Shown here piece by piece: positions 1-5,207 of a stretch of 5,801 bases of DNA. The notes beneath the pieces were generated by a model. The model was not told where the DNA came from. It saw only the letters and a program-made list of their open reading frames with translations, and searched no databases. Location: positions 1-5,801 of the forward strand of contig CALLQM010000286.1 of assembly GCA_938014855.1 (NCBI GenBank), in the 5' to 3' direction. Source of the stretch: an uncultured Clostridia bacterium. GTDB taxonomy: Bacteria > Bacillota > Clostridia > Oscillospirales > Ruminococcaceae. The translations under genes and the position numbers were made by a program. Positions within the stretch are counted from its first letter, which is position 1; every line of letters starts with the position of its first letter.

Positions 1-758
1 ACAGACCCGCTCCCGCTCATAAGTGCACCCAACGCACCGGATTGATGCATTTTCTTTTTGATTTCAGGAATTTCACTTAACCGTGCGGCTTGCTCCAGTA
101 CATTTCCCATGTGAGACGCAGTGCCTTTTAAATCCCCAAATTTTAGTTTACAGACCAATGTTTCTACATCTGCGCGTTGTACCACAGAAAGTTGATCATA
201 ACGCCGGTAACTTTCGGGGGTTGAGATCCCTTCTGACGGTTGCGCAATCAGCAAAATACTATCCGGCAAATTTGGAACTTGCTCAAACTGCTCGCCGATT
301 CCCCTTGCCCTTCTCGTACCGCCTAACAGGCAAAAAGGTACGTCTGCTCCAACCTGCACGCCAATGCTACAAAGCGCCTGCATATCTGCATGTACGTCAT
401 AGAGCTCATTTAGTGCGACAAGCACCCCTGCCGCATCAGCGCTTCCTCCACCAAGACCAGCCTGAATCGGTACTCTCTTACAAATATCGATCATAATACT
501 GCGGTCATCAATGCCGAACGTTTCAAAAAACTTTATTGCGGCAATATAAGCATGGTTGGTTTCATCACACGGAACACGTGGGCGATCACAGGAAATTAAA
601 ATTCCATCCTTGTTTTGCTTTGTAATCGTTATCGTATCGCAAAGATCAATTGCCTGCAAAACAGTATCCACTTCATGGTACCCATTTGGCAATATCCCTG
701 TAATATCCAAAGCAAGATTAATTTTACCGGGAGCAAGCGCCGCCACAGTCTTTTTCAT
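1..758 (-). CDS. ispE: 4-diphosphocytidyl-2-C-methyl-D-erythritol kinase IspE (3' end outside window)
   Basis: IspE phosphorylates the 2-hydroxyl of CDP-methylerythritol with ATP, in the non-mevalonate (MEP) isoprenoid pathway in the cytosol. The frame is open from an ATG at 758 to the window edge and gives 252 complete codons; family members are about 280-300 residues, so roughly 30-40 C-terminal residues are missing. Visible GHMP-kinase signatures are the N-terminal APGKINLALDI (residues 9-19, with the family's conserved Lys12), NGYHEV (25-30), the ATP-binding loop PIQAGLGGGSADAA (97-110), GADVPF (138-142 region, with the catalytic-type Asp139), and the third GHMP motif GALMSGSGS (244-252). 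The start is set by a GGAGG at 771-767, eight bases ahead. Another ATG at 762 is closer to this site but is out of frame. It lies 28 bases after nif3, so it is probably the fourth gene of the DUF1858-trmK-nif3 operon. Identity is very secure. Confidence 0.96.
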   Translation of the reverse strand, partial: MKKTVAALAPGKINLALDITGILPNGYHEVDTVLQAIDLCDTITITKQNKDGILISCDRPRVPCDETNHAYIAAIKFFETFGIDDRSIMIDICKRVPIQAGLGGGSADAAGVLVALNELYDVHADMQALCSIGVQVGADVPFCLLGGTRRARGIGEQFEQVPNLPDSILLIAQPSEGISTPESYRRYDQLSVVQRADVETLVCKLKFGDLKGTASHMGNVLEQAARLSEIPEIKKKMHQSGALGALMSGSGS

Positions 759-786
759 ACATGGTTCCTCCGTTTCGAGGGTGAAT

Positions 787-1542
787 TTAGATGGTAACAG
801 CTACGGGAAGATTGGCCTGAGCAATGGTGACATTTTTTTCTCCTAACACTTCTCCAGCTAACTGTGCAAGATAAGCGACAACCAATGTTTCTGTTCCAAA
901 GTGACCGGCATCAATCAGCGTAATCCCTTGATGAACAGCATCCAACATGACATCATGCTTTACATCGCCTGTAATAAACGCCTGGCAGCTATTAGCAACA
1001 GCTGAATCCAAGAGGCTTCCGCCGCTTCCGCCACATACTGCAACCTTTTGAATTACTTTCCCGCCATCACAATAGCGAACTGCATCAACATTTAATTTTT
1101 GTTTGGTATAATAAGCTAATTCAGGAGGAGTCATTCCCCGCGAAAGAGTTCCTACCCGACCCATACCTTCCTCATTTTCAAGCGGTTGAATGTCCAATAG
1201 TTCCAATTTTTCCGCCAAGATGTCATTTACACCGCCTTTTGCAATATCTAAATTGGTATGTGCACTGATGACGGACAAATTGTTCCGTATCAATTTCCAC
1301 ACCAAAGTATCCGATGTTACCCTTTTCAGCGGATGGAAAATAACTGGGTGATGTGTCACAATCAAATTTGCGCCACGTTCTATAGCTTCAGCGATTACCG
1401 CATCGGTCACATCCAATGCCGCCAAAGCGGATGTAACCTGTGCATTTGGATCACCTACCAATAAACCCGGATTGTCAAAATCCATAGCAAGCGAAAAATC
1501 CGCTGCCCGATTAATCCGATCGTATACATCCTTCACTGTCAT
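787..1542 (-). CDS. Nif3-like dinuclear metal center protein
   Basis: This 251-residue protein belongs to the Nif3/YbgI/YqfO family, which forms toroidal hexamers binding two metal ions per subunit. The cellular reaction is not settled; some members are annotated as GTP cyclohydrolase I type 2, which is weakly supported. Sequence signs are IVTHHPVIFHPLK (residues 61-73, metal-binding His64/His65), SAHTNLD (93-99, Asp99) and the C-terminal DAGHFGTE (211-218, His214 and Glu218), plus a Gly-rich CGGSGGSLLDS (170-180) and TGDVKHD (191-197). The length matches short forms such as E. coli YbgI; the extra middle domain of B. subtilis YqfO is absent. The frame stays open upstream to an ATG at 1629, but that would overlap trmK by 86 bases. 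The ATG at 1542 has a GGAGGGAG site (1559-1552) and begins one base after the trmK stop, so it is preferred. It follows trmK directly, as yqfO follows yqfN in Bacillus. Confidence 0.93.
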   Translation of the reverse strand: MTVKDVYDRINRAADFSLAMDFDNPGLLVGDPNAQVTSALAALDVTDAVIAEAIERGANLIVTHHPVIFHPLKRVTSDTLVWKLIRNNLSVISAHTNLDIAKGGVNDILAEKLELLDIQPLENEEGMGRVGTLSRGMTPPELAYYTKQKLNVDAVRYCDGGKVIQKVAVCGGSGGSLLDSAVANSCQAFITGDVKHDVMLDAVHQGITLIDAGHFGTETLVVAYLAQLAGEVLGEKNVTIAQANLPVAVTI

Positions 1543-1543
1543 T

Positions 1544-2230
1544 TTATGCAACTCCCTCCAAAATTTTGAGCAATAAACAGTATTGTTCAAGCTTATTGTT
1601 GGCGTCGGCCGCTTTTTTAAGTCCCTCAACCTTTTCTCGAATCAAACGCGCAGTTTTCGTAAGATAGCTTTTTGCGGCTTCACTGTCATCATGCAGCAGC
1701 TTTCCCGTATAGGCAAAGAGCATATCGATTTCCTGCTGATTACCTGTATACGATACTTCCATTACGGTATAAGGAAAACCACCTGAAATAACCGCATGTT
1801 CTTTTGTAATTTCAAAACCAGCTTTGTAAAGACTGCGCCTTAACCGTTCCGGCTTGGTCATCGGCTGGAGCAAAAAATGAAGTTGTGGGTCGCGCGTCCA
1901 TTCCTCCGCATCAATTATACTCCAAATAAGTTCTCCGCCCATTCCTGCAATTACAATATCGTCAACATCTCCCTGATGCAATCCGGCAAGCCCATTACAT
2001 CTAAGAAGCTTAATTGTATTGGTCACTCCATAAGCAGACAAAGTGAAAGCCGCTTTTTCCAGCGGCTTTTTATTTATATCGCATGCATATCCAGCCCGGA
2101 TACGGCCAACAGCGGCCAACCAGGCAATTAAATAACCATGATCAGTTCCAATATCTGCACAACGCACACCGTCGCGTACCAAAGACGCGATAACAGCTAA
2201 GCGCTGATCAAGTTTTGGGAGTGTTTCCAT
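1544..2230 (-). CDS. trmK: tRNA (adenine(22)-N1)-methyltransferase TrmK
   Basis: TrmK uses S-adenosylmethionine to methylate N1 of A22 in the D-arm of bacterial tRNAs. The 228-residue product is class I Rossmann-like in its N-terminal two thirds: LPKLDQRLAVIASLV (4-18), SAM-binding motif ADIGTDHGYL (25-34), an acidic residue ending strand 2 in YACDINKKPLEKA (48-60, Asp51), the family signature IAGMGGELI (94-102), and LLQPMTKPERLR (120-131), where the Bacillus protein as I recall it has QPN. The last 60 residues, from about 165, are charged and helical, matching the C-terminal coiled coil of the family. Its ATG shares one base with the stop of the DUF1858 gene (TAATG), while its own upstream ribosome site is weak (AAGGG about 12 bases off), so translational coupling is likely. 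The nif3 start follows one base after its stop. The family call is secure by motif and by the neighbour pair. Confidence 0.94.
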   Translation of the reverse strand: METLPKLDQRLAVIASLVRDGVRCADIGTDHGYLIAWLAAVGRIRAGYACDINKKPLEKAAFTLSAYGVTNTIKLLRCNGLAGLHQGDVDDIVIAGMGGELIWSIIDAEEWTRDPQLHFLLQPMTKPERLRRSLYKAGFEITKEHAVISGGFPYTVMEVSYTGNQQEIDMLFAYTGKLLHDDSEAAKSYLTKTARLIREKVEGLKKAADANNKLEQYCLLLKILEGVA

Positions 2231-2433
2231 TAGTTTTTCTTTCCCTTATGAGCATTCATTTTTTCAAGCAGTTCTTCACAGTCCACTCCATGAACTTCAC
2301 ATGCCTCGGCGATGCTTTCCCCACGGGCAGATGGACAGCCCAAGCAATGCATTCCCATTTCTATAAAATACTCAGCTAGAGACATATCCGAATCCAATGC
2401 TTCTCCGATGAGCGTATCTTTCGTATAAACCAT
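2230..2433 (-). CDS. DUF1858 domain protein (CxxC redox-type small protein)
   Basis: This 67-residue protein is a stand-alone DUF1858 domain, also described as the hybrid-cluster-protein-associated redox disulfide domain. Its signature is GMHCLGCPSARGESIAEAC (residues 27-45), with a CxxC at Cys30/Cys33, further cysteines at 45 and 52, and the usual EVHGVD after it (47-51). Function is unknown; the CxxC suggests a thiol-redox or metal-binding role, which is inference from the family. There is no signal peptide or membrane segment, so it should be cytosolic. The ATG at 2433 has GAGGG (2445-2441) seven bases upstream; the ATG at 2440 is out of frame and overlaps that leader. It is the first gene of the operon, directly behind promoter elements, and its TAA overlaps the trmK ATG by one base. 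The C-terminus is Lys-rich (AHKGKKN). Confidence 0.88.
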   Translation of the reverse strand: MVYTKDTLIGEALDSDMSLAEYFIEMGMHCLGCPSARGESIAEACEVHGVDCEELLEKMNAHKGKKN

Positions 2434-2464
2434 TATTCATCCCTCGTTTTTCATTATTCTAATT

Positions 2465-2473
2465 ATTATAACA
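2465..2473 (-). promoter_or_regulatory. second extended -10 element ahead of the DUF1858 operon
   Basis: On the minus strand TGT-TATAAT reads from 2473 to 2465, an extended -10 (TGnTATAAT), 25 bases downstream of the first -10. No convincing -35 lies 17-18 bases above it. It may be a second start site or chance in an AT-rich stretch. A transcript from here would have a leader of only about 25 bases before the ATG at 2433. Confidence 0.4.
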
Positions 2474-2489
2474 GTTTGCGCTTACTCTT

Positions 2490-2519
2490 ATTATAGCATA
2501 ATTTACAAAAAACAATCAA
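2490..2519 (-). promoter_or_regulatory. sigma-A promoter of the DUF1858-trmK-nif3-ispE operon
   Basis: On the minus strand TTGATT (2519-2514) is followed after 18 bases by a perfect TATAAT (2495-2490), preceded by TGC so that it also has the extended -10 form TGnTATAAT. It sits downstream of the terminator at 2578-2549 and about 57 bases ahead of the DUF1858 ATG. It is the only good promoter before the four-gene operon, since the gaps inside the operon are too short to hold another obvious one. Confidence 0.72.
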
Positions 2520-2548
2520 TTATTTTTTTGCAATATAAAAGATCTTCG

Positions 2549-2578
2549 AAAAAAAAGCCGCCGTTAAAACGGCGGCTT
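2549..2578 (-). terminator. intrinsic terminator of the zinc-ribbon gene
   Basis: The stem has nine consecutive pairs of GCCGCCGTT type (2557-2565 with 2568-2576), extended by two A-T pairs to 2555-2578, with the central TTAAAA forming the loop region. On the minus strand it is followed by a run of eight T (2556-2549). It begins 13 bases after the stop of the zinc-ribbon gene at 2591 and separates that gene from the downstream operon promoter. This is a textbook rho-independent terminator. Confidence 0.92.
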
Positions 2579-2590
2579 AATCAGCATAAA

Positions 2591-2872
2591 TTATCTCTGA
2601 TTTTCTTTCATTTTTGCAAAGCACTCAGAGCAATAAACCGGACGGTCTTCTCTTGGCTGGAAAGGAACTTTTGCCTCTCCGCCGCAATTGGCACATACAG
2701 CAGTATACATTTCTCTCTGAGGTCTAGCATTGTTTTTGCGTGCATCGCGGCAAGCTTTGCAACGCTGGGGCTCATTTACAAAGCCTCTTTCTGCGTAGAA
2801 CTCCTGCTCACCAGCTGTGAAGACAAACTCGGCTCCGCACTCTTTACATGTTAGTGTTTTGTCTGTGTACAT
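2591..2872 (-). CDS. small double zinc-ribbon protein (CxxC-x17-CxxC type)
   Basis: This 93-residue protein consists of two four-cysteine zinc-binding modules. The first has Cys9/Cys12 (TCKECGAEF) and Cys38/Cys41 (RCKACRDARK) 25 residues apart, enclosing EQEFYAERGF typical of the probable zinc-ribbon domain zf-trcl. The second has Cys60/Cys63 (CANCGGEAKVPFQP) and Cys81/Cys84 (YCSECF) exactly 17 residues apart, the CxxC-x17-CxxC pattern. It is basic in the linker (residues 42-53) and lacks a signal peptide or membrane helix. Such proteins are common in Clostridia, and some databases label them cytochrome c551 without basis, as there is no CxxCH haem motif. Function is unknown; nucleic-acid or protein binding is a guess. 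The ATG at 2872 has GAGG (2885-2882) nine bases upstream. It is a single-gene unit: a 140-base gap precedes it and a strong terminator follows. Confidence 0.88.
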   Translation of the reverse strand: MYTDKTLTCKECGAEFVFTAGEQEFYAERGFVNEPQRCKACRDARKNNARPQREMYTAVCANCGGEAKVPFQPREDRPVYCSECFAKMKENQR

Positions 2873-2907
2873 TTTGATATACCTCGCTTAATTTTTGATT
2901 TACCCGC

Positions 2908-2925
2908 TGGACTGAGTGGACCGAG
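2908..2925. repeat. two-copy 9-base tandem repeat in the zinc-ribbon leader
   Basis: TGGACTGAG is followed at once by TGGACCGAG, with eight of nine bases identical. It lies 36 bases above the zinc-ribbon ATG, inside the presumed untranslated leader. It is short and could be chance; no function is assigned. Confidence 0.35.
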
Positions 2926-2961
2926 ATTGAAAACACAAGCTCTGCCATAGGCGCCAAAGGG

Positions 2962-2991
2962 TATATATGCAATCCCTGTCGGGACTGTCAC
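2962..2991 (-). promoter_or_regulatory. possible promoter of the zinc-ribbon gene with a palindromic spacer
   Basis: On the minus strand GTGACA (2991-2986, five of six matches to TTGACA) is followed after 18 bases by TATATA (2967-2962, four of six matches to TATAAT). The spacer holds an inverted repeat TCCC-GACA-GGGA (2984-2973), which could be an operator or a small hairpin. The -10 is imperfect, so this is tentative. A start about seven bases below the -10 would give a leader of roughly 80 bases. Confidence 0.35.
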
Positions 2992-3000
2992 AAAATAAGT

Positions 3001-3039
3001 TTGCGGTCGTATTTACTTATAAGTAAATACATTTCGCAA
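3001..3039. repeat. perfect 22-base palindrome with outer inverted arms over the sigma-gene stop
   Basis: Positions 3009-3030 form a perfect inverted repeat: GTATTTACTTA at 3009-3019 is the exact complement of 3020-3030. Five more bases pair outside it, TTGCG (3001-3005) with CGCAA (3035-3039), across a small asymmetric internal loop. It includes the last codons and the TAA (3015-3013) of the sigma gene. In RNA it would form an AT-rich stem-loop, on the minus strand followed by ACTTATTTTG, which is only moderately U-rich. It may serve as the terminator or 3'-end structure of the sigma transcript, or as a dyad for a DNA-binding protein. The symmetry is certain; the role is not. Confidence 0.8.
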
Positions 3040-3624
3040 TTTTCGCCGCACTCGCTGCAAGGCATTGTCAACAGCTTTCGTGGAAGAACCGAGATGCCGT
3101 GCCATTTCCTCATAGGAATAGGAGCTAAGATAAAGCATTAGTACCTGCCGCTCAAATTTCGATAAAAGGTTTTCGATGCATCGGTTACGTGCATCGGTCT
3201 CCTCGTTTTGAATCACCAGAAACTCAGGATCATTTCGGATTGAAGAATCAGCAACCTGCTCTTCTAAAACATCCGAATCACTTAGAGAAAGATATCCTCT
3301 CATGGGAGCATTTTTATCTCTCATATGTGCAGTAATTGCACTATTAAGTTTATTATTAATACAAACAACAGCAAATGTTTTGAAGCTGCCCTCATAATCA
3401 TTGCGATAATTCCGCACTGCTTTCAGCAGAGCAATCATACCCTCTTGAAACAAATCATCTTCATCGAGACCCGACTTTGCATACGTGCGAGCCCTCAAAA
3501 TTACCAAAGGGACATATCGCTGGATCAGGCTCGTTAATGCCTCATCACTGCCCTCTTTTGCAAGCGATGCAAGCATTTCATCGGTTTGCTTATAGATAGT
3601 TTCAGATTTTGAAGATGCGTTCAT
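3013..3624 (-). CDS. SigH (Spo0H)-like sigma-70 family RNA polymerase sigma factor
   Basis: This 203-residue protein has region 2 and region 4 of a sigma-70 factor. Core-binding region 2.2 is DEDDLFQEGMIALLKAVRNY (54-73), the -10-recognition part follows at GSFKTFAVVCINNKLNSAI (79-97), and the region 4.2 helix-turn-helix is SYEEMARHLGSSTKAVDNAL (170-189) continued by QRVRRKL, close to the KSIDNALQRVKRKL I recall for B. subtilis SigH. Size also fits SigH (about 210-220 residues) better than ECF factors or SigA. SigH drives early sporulation and competence genes in Bacillus; here the target set is unknown, and the neighbours (MATE exporter, zinc ribbon) differ from the usual sigH locus near secE/nusG, so a paralogue is possible. 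The ATG at 3624 has GGGAG (3636-3632) seven bases upstream; an in-frame TTG at 3627 would have only four. No anti-sigma gene is adjacent. Sigma-factor identity is secure, exact orthology is not. Confidence 0.9.
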   Translation of the reverse strand: MNASSKSETIYKQTDEMLASLAKEGSDEALTSLIQRYVPLVILRARTYAKSGLDEDDLFQEGMIALLKAVRNYRNDYEGSFKTFAVVCINNKLNSAITAHMRDKNAPMRGYLSLSDSDVLEEQVADSSIRNDPEFLVIQNEETDARNRCIENLLSKFERQVLMLYLSSYSYEEMARHLGSSTKAVDNALQRVRRKLRNVFTYK

Positions 3625-3678
3625 CAAAATTCTCCCGACTCATGCGTCTTGCGTCATTAACTCAACTGATTTAACTGT

Positions 3679-3707
3679 AGTATAGCCACATATTTTCGTT
3701 TTGTCAA
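3679..3707 (-). promoter_or_regulatory. sigma-A promoter of the SigH-like gene
   Basis: On the minus strand a perfect TTGACA (3707-3702) is followed after exactly 17 bases by TATACT (3684-3679, five of six matches to TATAAT). It lies 54 bases above the ATG at 3624, giving a leader of about 45-50 bases. It is the strongest promoter match in the window and implies the housekeeping sigma factor transcribes this gene. Confidence 0.85.
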
Positions 3708-3716
3708 GTGACTTTT

Positions 3717-3756
3717 AAAAAAATAAGAAACAATTTGCACATATTTTGTGAAAATT
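3717..3756 (-). terminator. AT-rich candidate terminator of the MATE gene
   Basis: Just below the MATE stop, AATTT (3732-3736) pairs with AAATT (3752-3756) and CACA (3738-3741) with TGTG (3747-3750), with one G/A mismatch between and a five-base loop. On the minus strand it is followed by a T-rich tract, TTTCTTATTTTTTT (3730-3717). The stem is weak in GC, but its place between the MATE stop and the sigma promoter fits a terminator. Confidence 0.5.
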
Positions 3757-3764
3757 CCCAATAA

Positions 3765-5123
3765 TTAGTCTCGAATTGTGATATCTCTAAGCCAACGGAA
3801 TCTTAAAATTCGAAAAGTTGAGACGATTGTTTTCAGGATTTCATCACATTTTAAGCAAAGAAAAACAGCCCATGCCGGCCATCCAAGTACTAGTCCGGTG
3901 AAAAATCCGAGCGGAACCGCCAGTCCCCACAAAAAAATTGTTTCGCATATCAAAACAAATTTAGCATCTCCGCCGGCACGTAAAATTCCAATCATACCAA
4001 CACTTGACAAGGATTGGAAGCACACAATCAACGCACCAACTCGATTAATTGATAGCGCAATTTGGATGGTTTCGGCAGAAAAATCATAAAATGAAACAAG
4101 AATAGGGCTTGCCAACAGTGTAATGCCCCCAGATACCAGCCCTAGCAAAATAGAGAGGACATACAGCGTTACAGATCTTTTCTTAGCAAGTTCATAATCG
4201 CCGGTTCCAATTGTATTTCCAACAATGGTAAGTGCGGCATTACCTACACCAAAAATGATGACGGTTACAAGCTGATTGAGCACCGTGTAAATACTATTTG
4301 CCGCCACAAAATTTGTTCCCATCCGCCCAATCACCACAGCGACCATTGAAGCACCGATTCCCCACATCATTTCATTGCCGATCACTGGCAGGGATATTAA
4401 AAAATATTTTCGATACAACTGGCGGTTACTGGGAATTAAATCGCGCAGACTGAATTTTATTTTGTCCTCTTTAAACAGCACATAACACGACGCAACAAGA
4501 AATTCACAGCATCGCGCACATAATGTTGCCAGCGCTCCGCCCCGAATTTCCAACCGAGGTGCACCAAAATTTCCGAAAATTAAAATATAGTTTAACGACG
4601 TATTGACTATAAGCGAGGTTAAATAAACCACAATTGAAATATTCACTGTTCCAACCGATCGAAGCATCATAATAGAAATATTCGCTAGTGCAAACAACGG
4701 ATACGACCATCCAATTATGCGCAAATACGCTATGCCATATTCAATGACTTCCCGTTCAGTAGTAAAAATACGCATAAAATAGCCGGGAATAAATTGTGCA
4801 ATACAGCAAAAAAATACTGCGGCGGCAAATCCAATCTTAAATGTAATCGCTTCCACCCGGCGAATAACAGAAAGATCTTGTTTCCCCCAATACTGCGCAA
4901 TAATAACGTTTGCACCGCCGGAAACACCAAAGCATACAATCAACAACATAAACCACAGCTGATTCGCAATGGAAGTTGCAGACAACTGGACTTCGCCCAA
5001 TTGTCCAATCATTAACGTATCCATAATGGATACCATAACCGTTATCAAGTTTTGAAGTGCAATTGGAATTGCGATCGTGGCCAGCATGACATAAAATCGC
5101 TTGTCTTTGATTATAAATTTCAT
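3765..5123 (-). CDS. MATE family multidrug/toxin efflux transporter
   Basis: This 452-residue integral membrane protein matches the length and pattern of the MATE (NorM/DinF-like) family, which exports cationic drugs or metabolites in exchange for sodium ions or protons. Hydrophobic segments run through the whole chain in two similar halves, consistent with 12 helices. Family marks are PIALQNLITVMVSIMDTLMI (20-39), the loop-and-helix GGANVIIAQYWGKQD (69-83), NYILIFGNFGAPRLEIRGGA (about 178-197), and in the second half GNTIGTGDYELAKKRS and GILRAGGDAKFV, the counterparts of first-half motifs. The substrate cannot be read from sequence. The ATG at 5123 has GAGGGG (5135-5130) six bases upstream. 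It starts 40 bases after the cyclophilin terminator; a TAAAAT at 5151-5146 could be its -10, but no clear -35 is seen, so terminator read-through may also feed it. No MarR- or TetR-type regulator gene is adjacent. Confidence 0.93.
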   Translation of the reverse strand: MKFIIKDKRFYVMLATIAIPIALQNLITVMVSIMDTLMIGQLGEVQLSATSIANQLWFMLLIVCFGVSGGANVIIAQYWGKQDLSVIRRVEAITFKIGFAAAVFFCCIAQFIPGYFMRIFTTEREVIEYGIAYLRIIGWSYPLFALANISIMMLRSVGTVNISIVVYLTSLIVNTSLNYILIFGNFGAPRLEIRGGALATLCARCCEFLVASCYVLFKEDKIKFSLRDLIPSNRQLYRKYFLISLPVIGNEMMWGIGASMVAVVIGRMGTNFVAANSIYTVLNQLVTVIIFGVGNAALTIVGNTIGTGDYELAKKRSVTLYVLSILLGLVSGGITLLASPILVSFYDFSAETIQIALSINRVGALIVCFQSLSSVGMIGILRAGGDAKFVLICETIFLWGLAVPLGFFTGLVLGWPAWAVFLCLKCDEILKTIVSTFRILRFRWLRDITIRD

Positions 5124-5149
5124 GTCTATCCCCTCTGATTGTCCGATTT

Positions 5150-5181
5150 TAAATAGAAAATGAGCGGGCTAAAAAGCCCGC
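5150..5181 (-). terminator. intrinsic terminator of the cyclophilin gene
   Basis: GCGGGCT (5164-5170) pairs perfectly with AGCCCGC (5175-5181) around a four-base A loop. On the minus strand the stem is followed by TCATTTTCTATTT (5163-5151), an interrupted T tract. It lies 26 bases after the stop of the cyclophilin gene at 5208. The opposite side is also T-rich (5184-5195), so the hairpin could work in both directions, but no plus-strand gene runs into it. Confidence 0.85.
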
Positions 5182-5207
5182 CATTTGTTTATTTTCCCTT
5201 AACTTGG

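Noticed and set aside
83..496. Plus-strand open frame of 137 codons opposite ispE
   Set aside because: It is antisense to a clear ispE, its product is Pro/Gln/Arg-rich without a known fold, and no ribosome site precedes it. The plus-strand frames at 556-846, 3778-4089, 4794-5015 and 5160-5459 are rejected for the same reasons.
1543..1629. N-terminal extension of the Nif3 frame up to an ATG at 1629
   Set aside because: The extra 29 residues overlap trmK, do not resemble the family's N-terminus, and lack a ribosome site as good as the one before the ATG at 1542.
2528..2854. Plus-strand open frame of 108 codons across the terminator and the zinc-ribbon gene
   Set aside because: It begins in the terminator region and runs antisense to a gene with well-ordered CxxC pairs; there is no plausible ribosome site.
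2873..3012. A known riboswitch or small structured RNA before the zinc-ribbon gene
   Set aside because: I compared it by eye with THF, fluoride and preQ1-type consensus features and found no match; only short isolated symmetries are present.
3625..3627. TTG as start of the sigma gene, one codon upstream
   Set aside because: The spacing to GGGAG would be only four bases, and the ATG at 3624 has seven; the difference is one residue.
3640..3657. Five-codon leader frame (ATG to TGA) ahead of the sigma gene
   Set aside because: There is no ribosome site, no stem pair suggesting attenuation and no run of one amino acid; such a short frame is expected by chance.
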